Source of the DNA: Candidatus Sulfotelmatobacter sp.
GTDB lineage: Bacteria > Acidobacteriota > Terriglobia > Terriglobales > Acidobacteriaceae
Length of the DNA stretch: 8,742 nt
Reading direction: 5' to 3'
Assembly: GCA_030040725.1 (NCBI GenBank)
Contig: JASHTD010000247.1
Span: forward strand, 1-8,742
This document shows positions 1 to 5,680 of the stretch, in pieces (the first letter of the stretch is position 1; each line of letters opens with the position of its first letter). The translations under genes were made by a program, and so were the position numbers. The notes under the pieces were generated by a model. It was not told the DNA's origin, did not search any database, and was given only the letters and a program-made list of their open reading frames with translations.

Positions 1-1053
1 AGCGTCGAATTGGTCAAACGCGCCCGGAAACGCTCCGCGGCTCCGTTTGCGAATGCGATTTTGCGCAAGTTAGCGTCGGATAATTCTGCGCAGTTGGAGG
101 CTCCTGCGCTCACAGGCAATTGGTCTTCCCCGGCAAGCATCGCAGCAAACTGGGCGCATCCCCTGTGGCTCGTCGAACGTTGGCAGCAAGCTTATGGGAT
201 CGAAACTGCCCTCGCCATCTGCCGCTACAATCAGTCCATTCCCAGCACTGCAATTCGCCTGCGTGATTCTCAAGCCGAAGCTCAGTTAGCCGCCGATGGA
301 ATCGATCTCGCCTCAGGATCACTTCTCGCTTCTGCCCGGATCGTTCGGAGCGGCGAGATCACCAAGTCACTGGTTTTCCAGCAAGGCCGATGCGTCATTC
401 AGGACGAAGCCTCGCAGCTTGTTGCCGTGTTAGTCGGCCAGGCCTCGAGCATTCTCGATTGTTGCGCCGCGCCGGGAGGCAAAACGCTCGCAATCGCCGA
501 TTGCAATTCACAGGCGAATATCGCTGCTGTCGAACTTCATCCCCACCGCGCGCGATTGTTGAAGAAGTTGCTCAATGGCGCTCCAGCGCTGGGGAGCGGA
601 TCCCACAATGTTCATGTCATCGCAGGCGATGCGCGAAATCTGCCCGTCTCCGCGAGCTTTGAGCGAGTGCTCGCGGACGTCCCTTGCTCGGGCACCGGCA
701 CTCTGGCGCGCAACCCGGAAATTAAATGGAGGCTCAAGCCGGAAGGCCTCGCCGACCTGCCGGGACGGCAATGGGCCATCCTCCGGTCGGCGATGAAAAA
801 TGTTGCCACGGGCGGCCGTGTGATTTACTCCACTTGTTCGTTGGAGAAAGAAGAAAACGAAGATGTGATCGAGCGTGCCCTGGCGGAAGATTCTTCCCTT
901 CGCGTGCTCGACTGCACAACCGAGATTGATCGCCTCCGCCAACAAGGCGAGGTGATCTGCCCTGGTTCTCTTACTCGTGGGCCATTTCTGCGCACGATTC
1001 CCGGCATTCACGCCTGCGAAGGCTTTTTCGCAGCTATTCTGCAGAAGGCGTGA
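1..1053 (+). CDS. rsmB: 16S rRNA (cytosine-C5) methyltransferase RsmB, 5'-truncated by the window
   Basis: RsmB (Fmu/Sun) methylates C967 of 16S rRNA at carbon 5 using S-adenosylmethionine, in the cytoplasm. The reading frame is open from base 1, and the first residues (SVELVKRA...NAILRKL) are the end of the N-terminal NusB-like RNA-binding domain. The real start is therefore upstream; family members are about 430-450 residues and 350 codons are visible here. The catalytic domain has the FQQG...QDEASQLVA lead-in, SAM motif I CCAAPGGKT (460-486), the acidic ribose-binding region VELHPHR, the AGDARNLP motif, motif IV PCSGTG with its Cys at 685-687, and motif VI STCS with the catalytic Cys at 835-837. 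The C-terminus (RTIPGIHACEGFFAAIL) is typical. The TTG at 10 is an internal codon, not a start. The gene converges on the PASTA gene with a 12-base gap. Family identity is very secure; methylation of C967 is inferred from the family. Confidence 0.95.
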   Translation, partial: SVELVKRARKRSAAPFANAILRKLASDNSAQLEAPALTGNWSSPASIAANWAHPLWLVERWQQAYGIETALAICRYNQSIPSTAIRLRDSQAEAQLAADGIDLASGSLLASARIVRSGEITKSLVFQQGRCVIQDEASQLVAVLVGQASSILDCCAAPGGKTLAIADCNSQANIAAVELHPHRARLLKKLLNGAPALGSGSHNVHVIAGDARNLPVSASFERVLADVPCSGTGTLARNPEIKWRLKPEGLADLPGRQWAILRSAMKNVATGGRVIYSTCSLEKEENEDVIERALAEDSSLRVLDCTTEIDRLRQQGEVICPGSLTRGPFLRTIPGIHACEGFFAAILQKA

Positions 1054-1065
1054 CCGCGCTGCTCC

Positions 1066-1854
1066 TCATCGTACTTCGAGGTTCACCACGGCGCCAGCCA
1101 GAATCTTCTGCCCCGTCGGCGGAGTCTGCGCCACAATAACGCTCGCCGGCCCTGGCTGCGACGCTGGTGCCGTAATTGGTGCAACTGAAATTGGAGCATT
1201 TGCTACGGGCGAAGTCGCTGCCTGCGGCTGCGTGCTCACCGGAGGCGCCACGGTGACGTTTCCGAGTTTGAATCCTGCATCCTGCAGGGCCCGCGTTGCC
1301 GCGCCGAGCGATTGTCCCACGAGGTTCGGCATCACAAACGCCGCCGGCGTAGGTGCTTCGCTGATCAGAAGACTCGTTCTCGGCGCTGCCACCTGGCTGG
1401 TGTTTGCAGGTGGACTTTGCGCCAGCACCTGGTTAGGCGGTGTTCCTGCCACCTGGATTTCGGCCGTCGACGAGAGTTCCAGGCCGCGCCGTCGGATGTT
1501 CATCTCCGCCGCGCGCTCGGTCTCGCCGGTGACATCTGGAATCGAAACCCGCTGCGGCCCCATACTTTGCGCGACGCGCACTTCCCAGCCCCGTCGGACT
1601 TTGATGCCGGGCATCGGAAGTTGCATCATGATTCTTCCCTCGGGAATCTGCGGACTGTAATACTGCCGCTCCACGTTCATTTCCAGCCCGAGCCCGGTTA
1701 GTGTGCGCTCGGCCTCCCCTGGCGTCATGCCGACGATCCCCGGGACCTGTACTTCCTGCCCATGAATGGCAAAGCGCATCGCCATCAGGCCAGAGACCAT
1801 TGCCACCAGCAGCATCGCCAGCGCCAGAAATACGATTCGAAACAGAGGTTTCAT
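1066..1854 (-). CDS. membrane-anchored protein with three PASTA domains
   Basis: This 262-residue protein has an N-terminal hydrophobic segment (about residues 5-29) that acts as a signal anchor, followed by three PASTA repeats at about 34-97, 101-166 and 172-262. Each shows the family pattern of V/I-P-x-V/I-x-G near the start and a Q-x-P...G-x-x-V-x-V end, for example VIVAQTPPTGQ. PASTA domains in other bacteria bind muropeptides, beta-lactams or lipid II, usually at the end of a PBP or a PknB-type kinase. Here there is no kinase or transpeptidase domain. The third repeat is interrupted by about 35 Pro/Ala/Ser/Thr-rich residues (about 204-238). The start is fixed by an in-frame TAG 21 bases upstream of the ATG; no good Shine-Dalgarno is seen (only AGGA about 16 bases away). 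It lies 60 bases downstream of the PBP1A gene on the same strand, so co-transcription and a role in wall synthesis are reasonable inferences. The molecular function is otherwise unknown. Confidence 0.9.
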   Translation of the reverse strand: MKPLFRIVFLALAMLLVAMVSGLMAMRFAIHGQEVQVPGIVGMTPGEAERTLTGLGLEMNVERQYYSPQIPEGRIMMQLPMPGIKVRRGWEVRVAQSMGPQRVSIPDVTGETERAAEMNIRRRGLELSSTAEIQVAGTPPNQVLAQSPPANTSQVAAPRTSLLISEAPTPAAFVMPNLVGQSLGAATRALQDAGFKLGNVTVAPPVSTQPQAATSPVANAPISVAPITAPASQPGPASVIVAQTPPTGQKILAGAVVNLEVR

Positions 1855-1914
1855 AAATCGGTTGAAGCAATCCTAAACACACCCTCACGAGCGCAAGCCA
1901 ACCTCGCGACGCGC

Positions 1915-4143
1915 TTACTGCGTTTCATCCCCTCCCGTAGCGGTGTCGGGGGTGTCCAGCTTTTGCGCGAAGCTCGTGCCGGGAACATTCGGTGCCGCCT
2001 GGAACTGCCCCGGATCTTTGCCTGCCATCGCTGTAGTCATAAAGTTCATCCAGATCGGCAAAGCAGCGCGAGCTCCGGTTTCCTTGTCTCCTAACGATTT
2101 TTTTTCGTCGAATCCGAGCCACACACCGCAGCTCATCGTCGGAGAAAATCCTACAAACCACGCGTCCGTGAAATCGTTGGTCGTGCCGGTTTTCCCGGCG
2201 ACCGGGAAAGGCAGCTTCGAAGCGGCGATTCCCGTTCCATGCAGCACCACTTCGCGCAGCATAGCGGTCATAATTCGCGCCGTACGCTCGCTCACCACAT
2301 CCTTTACTTCCGGATAATCTTCCTCCAGCACGCGCCCTTCGTAATCCGTCACCTTGGTGATATAGCGGGGAATCACCCGCACTCCGTCGTTGGGAAAAAC
2401 GCTGTAGGCGGAAGTCTGCTCCATCAGGGTAATTTCAGCCGAGCCCAGCGCAACCGGCAAGTACGGAGGCAGGCGGGAGGTAATTCCGAAGCGCCCGGCG
2501 TAGTCGATGACCGTCTTGATGCCAATCTTGTCGGCGAGCTTCAGCGCAGGAATATTGCGAGATTGCGCCAGAGCCCTGCGCAGACTGATTACGCCTTCAA
2601 ATTTTTCGTCGTAATTGTGTGGCGAGTAAGGCCCCGACTCGGTTTCGAAGGTAACCGGCTCATCGAGAATGGTGTCGTCCGGGCTCGCCCCGCGGTCAAT
2701 CGCCGCAGTGTACACATAAGGCTTGAAGGAGGATCCCACCTGCCGCAGCGATTGCGTCGCCCGGTCGAATTTCGATTCGCTGAAATCTCTTCCTCCGACC
2801 AAGGCTTTGATTCCCCCGGTCGCGTTGTCGATCGCAACCAGCGAGCCCTGCGTTCCCGAGTCCTGTTCGAGAGTCACGCGAGCAGCACCATTCGCATTGA
2901 GCGCGAGAATCTTGACATAGCAGATGTCTCCCGGCCGCAGCAAATCAGGAATTTTTTTCTGCGTCCACGCGACGTCCGCCTGGCCAATCGCCGCCAGATA
3001 TTGTCCGAACTTCACAGTGGCGATTCCTACGCCTGAAGAAGTCACCACGGCGTGAATGTATCCGTTGACCTCCGGTTCGTTCTCCCAATCGGGATGCTGA
3101 TATTTATCGATAGAAATTCCTTCCGCGATCACATTCTCGAGGTGTCCTTTCCATCCATGCCGGCGCTCATACGCGGCCAGCCCATCCAGCACAGCCCGAT
3201 TCGCGGCCTTCTGCAAATCGACATCTAGCGAGGTATAAACCTTCAAACCGCCCTCGTGCACCTGATCGGCCCCATACTTGGTCTCCAGGTATCGTCGCAT
3301 TTCCTCCACGAAGTAAGGAGCCAGCGAGTTGGGGTCGTGTTGCAGATTCAGCGCCAGCGGAGTGGAACGAGCGCTTTCCGCCTGGGCGGAAGTGATTTTT
3401 CCATCCTCCAGCATGGCATCGATCACCAGGTTCCGCCGCTTCAGCGCACGTTCCGGATGGTTAATCGGCGAGTATACCCCCGGTCCCTTCGGCAAACCCG
3501 CGAGCAGCGCCGCTTCCGGCAAAGTCAACAGCCGGGCAGTCTTGCTGAAATAGAATTCCGAAGCCGCCTCGAAGCCGTAAACGCCGTGTCCCAGAAAAAT
3601 CTGGTTGGCATAAAGCGTGAAAATCTGCGGCTTGGTGAAGCGGCGCTCGATCTGGATCGCGAGCAGCGCCTCCTCCACCTTGCGGTGAAACGAGCGATCG
3701 GGCGAAAGAAACAGGTTGCGCGCCAGTTGCATGGTGAGGGTCGACGCTCCCTGAACCCTGCCGCCGGATCTGATGTCCCGGTATGCCGCGCCAGCGATTC
3801 GCCAGAAATTGATGCCCGAATGGCGGTAGAAATCCTTGTCCTCAATCGAAATCAACGCATCGCGCAGCACCGGAGGAAAATCATCGTAGCTCGCGACTAC
3901 GCGCCGTTGCAGGGCGAACGAACCGATCACCCGCCCATGATCGTCGTATAACTCGGTGATCGAACTCGGACGGTAGGCCTCGAGAGCTTCCACCTGCGGC
4001 AGGTCCGTCGTGTAGACGAGCAGCAGTCCCGCCGTCGCGCCCACCAGCGCGGAAATGAACAGCAGTAGGCCCACCAGCAAGCGGCCTATCAGCTTTCCTC
4101 CAGCAATATCGATCGGTGGAAGATCTTCAGCAACCGACTTCAT
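1915..4143 (-). CDS. bifunctional class A penicillin-binding protein, PBP1A type
   Basis: This enzyme polymerises lipid II into glycan strands (GT51 domain) and crosslinks the peptides (transpeptidase domain) on the outer face of the inner membrane. Of 742 residues, 17-44 form the single membrane segment. GT51 spans about 60-245, with catalytic Glu101 in IEDKDFYRHSG, the GASTLTMQLARN motif at 132-143, RKVEE with the second Glu158, and the YFSKTARLLTLPEAALLAGLP region. An OB-like insertion of the PBP1A subfamily follows at about 330-430. The transpeptidase domain (about 433-705) has SSFK with nucleophile Ser471 and Lys474, SRN at 528-530 and KTGTT at 651-655. All catalytic residues are intact. 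It is somewhat shorter than E. coli PBP1A (850) and has no C-terminal PASTA or other accessory domain; the tail after 705 is short and polar. The start is constrained by an in-frame TGA 12 bases before the ATG. No Shine-Dalgarno is visible. TATTCT, 14 bases before the ATG, could be a -10 giving a very short leader (inference). The gene could be called mrcA/ponA, but no symbol can be fixed from sequence alone. Confidence 0.96.
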   Translation of the reverse strand: MKSVAEDLPPIDIAGGKLIGRLLVGLLLFISALVGATAGLLLVYTTDLPQVEALEAYRPSSITELYDDHGRVIGSFALQRRVVASYDDFPPVLRDALISIEDKDFYRHSGINFWRIAGAAYRDIRSGGRVQGASTLTMQLARNLFLSPDRSFHRKVEEALLAIQIERRFTKPQIFTLYANQIFLGHGVYGFEAASEFYFSKTARLLTLPEAALLAGLPKGPGVYSPINHPERALKRRNLVIDAMLEDGKITSAQAESARSTPLALNLQHDPNSLAPYFVEEMRRYLETKYGADQVHEGGLKVYTSLDVDLQKAANRAVLDGLAAYERRHGWKGHLENVIAEGISIDKYQHPDWENEPEVNGYIHAVVTSSGVGIATVKFGQYLAAIGQADVAWTQKKIPDLLRPGDICYVKILALNANGAARVTLEQDSGTQGSLVAIDNATGGIKALVGGRDFSESKFDRATQSLRQVGSSFKPYVYTAAIDRGASPDDTILDEPVTFETESGPYSPHNYDEKFEGVISLRRALAQSRNIPALKLADKIGIKTVIDYAGRFGITSRLPPYLPVALGSAEITLMEQTSAYSVFPNDGVRVIPRYITKVTDYEGRVLEEDYPEVKDVVSERTARIMTAMLREVVLHGTGIAASKLPFPVAGKTGTTNDFTDAWFVGFSPTMSCGVWLGFDEKKSLGDKETGARAALPIWMNFMTTAMAGKDPGQFQAAPNVPGTSFAQKLDTPDTATGGDETQ

Positions 4144-4240
4144 GGCGAGATGGGTTCAGAATAGCAGGGCGAATGGCGCTTCGGTAGTCGCAGAGGCAAG
4201 TCACGGTCCGAGATGCTGTTGGCTACTGCTTTCCGCGCTC

Positions 4241-4267
4241 AAAAAAAGCGCACACCTTGCGGTGCGC
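4241..4267 (-). terminator. Rho-independent terminator after the S41 gene
   Basis: Read on the minus strand, the arms GCGCAC (4267-4262) and GTGCGC (4253-4248) form a six-pair GC-rich stem around an 8-base loop. An alternative fold pairs CC with GG around a GCAA tetraloop, with a two-base bulge. Seven T residues follow directly (4247-4241). The hairpin begins 23 bases after the TAA of the S41 gene and about 100 bases before the PBP1A start, so it probably ends the S41 transcript and gives PBP1A its own promoter somewhere in 4144-4240. Confidence 0.75.
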
Positions 4268-4290
4268 GAGCAAATCGTTGACTTTGGAAT

Positions 4291-5508
4291 TTAGCTTGCC
4301 CTGCTTTTCAATACCTCAATCGCTTTCTGCAACTGATCGTCAGGAGTGCTCTTCGGCTTGCTTTCGGGTTCCTCAGTGGCCGAGGGGGTCTCATCGTCAT
4401 CGTCGCTAATAATGCTATCCGTCGCGTCCGCCACCATCACGTTGGGAGTCACGGCAACATCCTGAATGGCTTTGCCGCTGGGCGAATAGTATTTTGCGAC
4501 CGACAAAATCAGCGCCCCACCATCCGGCAGATCGATGGTCTTCTGCACTGATCCGGCCCCAAAAGTTTTATCGCCGATCACGTCGCCGCGGGCATTCTCC
4601 AGAAGAGCGGCCGCCACAATCTCGGCCGGTCCCGCCGTTCCCTTATTTACCAGTACCGCAACCGGAAGCGATGTAACGGCTTTAGCCGGATCCGCATTAA
4701 AAGCCTCGCGCGGATATTTCTGGCCCTGCAGATATGTGATCGTGCCGTGATTCAGGAAAAGGTTGGCTACGGCGATGCCTTCGGTTTCTTCCCCGTCAGA
4801 GGTGTTCCGCAGATCGAGAACCAGTTTCTTGGCTCCTTGTTTTTCGAGTGATTTGATCTTGGTGGCAATCTCCTCTGCCTTGCCCTTGTCCAGAGCGTCC
4901 GCTTTAATGTAACCGACGCCATCCTCCAGCATCTTGTCGGAAACCGCAGGGATGGTAACCGTGGCCCGCGCGATCGACATCTTTTCCGGTTCGGCCCGGC
5001 GAGCCCGCACCACTGATAAGTTCACAGTTGATCCGACAGGTCCAGCCAACATGTCGCGAATCTCGGGAAGCGACATGTCGCGCGTACTTTTGCCCTCGAT
5101 GGATTCAAAAATGTCTGTATCCTCAATGCCCGCTTTATCGGCAGGAGAGCCCGGCAAAACCGAAACCACATCCGCGTAGCCAAAGCGCTTGGAGATCGTG
5201 GCTCCGATCTCGCCCCGGCCTTCCGCCTTGTGCGCCTGGTATACCTTGTAGGCCTCTGGCGTGAGATAGCTGGAATTCGGGTCCAGCGACTCGAGCAGCC
5301 CGTGCAGCGCTCCGTTTGTGACCTTGGGGATATCGGGATCGACAACATACTCGTTTTGCACCCGAGACAGTACTTCGCTATAGACCTGCATCTGCTGGTA
5401 GGCGCCGTCGTTCGAGGAGGCGTGAACCCCGCCCAGCGATCCAACCACGACGAATAACAGCACAGCAAACGACGAAACCAGAACCGCAGCCTTAATTTTC
5501 ATGGACAC
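4291..5508 (-). CDS. S41 family (CtpA/Prc-like) PDZ protein, predicted catalytically inactive
   Basis: The 405-residue protein has an N-terminal signal sequence or anchor (about residues 4-24, with a possible signal peptidase site after VHA at 28-30). The S41 N-terminal segment LLESLDPNSSYLTPEAY (71-87) follows, then a PDZ domain (about 98-168, including LPGSPADKAGI) and the S41 core (about 180-360) with AKYYSPSGKAIQD near its end. The fold assignment is secure, but the active site is not. In an ungapped match to E. coli Tsp, the nucleophile Ser430 falls on Gly293 (KGTAGPAEI) and the general base Lys455, exactly 25 residues later, falls on Ala318 (TFGAGSVQ). The usual LRxNPGG oxyanion loop reads LRNTSDGEE. 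The following Gln322 is kept. A periplasmic pseudoprotease or PDZ adaptor is therefore likelier than a protease. The C-terminal tail (366-391) is Asp/Glu/Pro-rich. The start is either GTG 5508, with AGAAG 6 bases upstream, or ATG 5502 (403 residues); both fit the signal sequence. A good -10 lies at 5556-5561. Confidence 0.92.
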   Translation of the reverse strand: MSMKIKAAVLVSSFAVLLFVVVGSLGGVHASSNDGAYQQMQVYSEVLSRVQNEYVVDPDIPKVTNGALHGLLESLDPNSSYLTPEAYKVYQAHKAEGRGEIGATISKRFGYADVVSVLPGSPADKAGIEDTDIFESIEGKSTRDMSLPEIRDMLAGPVGSTVNLSVVRARRAEPEKMSIARATVTIPAVSDKMLEDGVGYIKADALDKGKAEEIATKIKSLEKQGAKKLVLDLRNTSDGEETEGIAVANLFLNHGTITYLQGQKYPREAFNADPAKAVTSLPVAVLVNKGTAGPAEIVAAALLENARGDVIGDKTFGAGSVQKTIDLPDGGALILSVAKYYSPSGKAIQDVAVTPNVMVADATDSIISDDDDETPSATEEPESKPKSTPDDQLQKAIEVLKSRAS

Positions 5509-5555
5509 TCAATTCTTCTTCTGGAAAGGACTAACTTCCTGAGAAACTTGTTCCC

Positions 5556-5586
5556 ATTATATCCGGTAGATGCGGGTTTTTGTCCC
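5556..5586 (-). promoter_or_regulatory. predicted sigma-70-type promoter of the S41 gene
   Basis: On the minus strand a perfect TATAAT (5561-5556) lies 47 bases before the GTG start. Upstream, after a long 19-base spacer, is GGGACA (5586-5581), which matches only the last four bases of the -35 consensus. It lies within the 172-base gap after the TonB gene, in which I see no terminator on this strand. The -10 is convincing and the -35 is weak. Transcription would begin near 5549 and give a leader of about 40 bases. Confidence 0.55.
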
Positions 5587-5680
5587 CCCGATGCTCCTAA
5601 TTCGAGCCTCGCCAGTAACCTGGGAAAACCGCATTTTTTCGGACCAGATTGAGACGGCCGGACCGATCTGTCAACTCGTC

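Noticed and set aside
508..1011. 167-codon minus-strand open frame inside rsmB
   Set aside because: It is antisense to the catalytic core of rsmB and shows no domain or start context.
977..1660. 227-codon open frame on the plus strand overlapping the PASTA gene
   Set aside because: It is antisense to a protein with clear PASTA repeats, has a Cys/Arg/Thr-rich composition and no recognisable domain; it is a GC-rich shadow frame.
2098..2105. Run of eight T (A8 in the PBP1A mRNA) as a possible programmed frameshift or slippage site
   Set aside because: The main frame continues through it with normal family sequence to the expected C-terminus, and neither shifted frame gives a recognisable product. 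The run simply encodes Glu-Lys-Lys.
2239..3036. 265-codon open frame on the plus strand inside the PBP1A gene
   Set aside because: It is Arg/Gln/His-rich, matches no motif, and is fully antisense to the transpeptidase domain, which has all its catalytic motifs. The same reasoning applies to the plus-strand frame at 3256-3951.
5624..5680. GGTCCG repeats after the TonB gene as a terminator hairpin
   Set aside because: The two GGTCC copies are direct repeats, not inverted arms, and the following run on that strand is A rather than T, so no terminator forms for the minus-strand gene.
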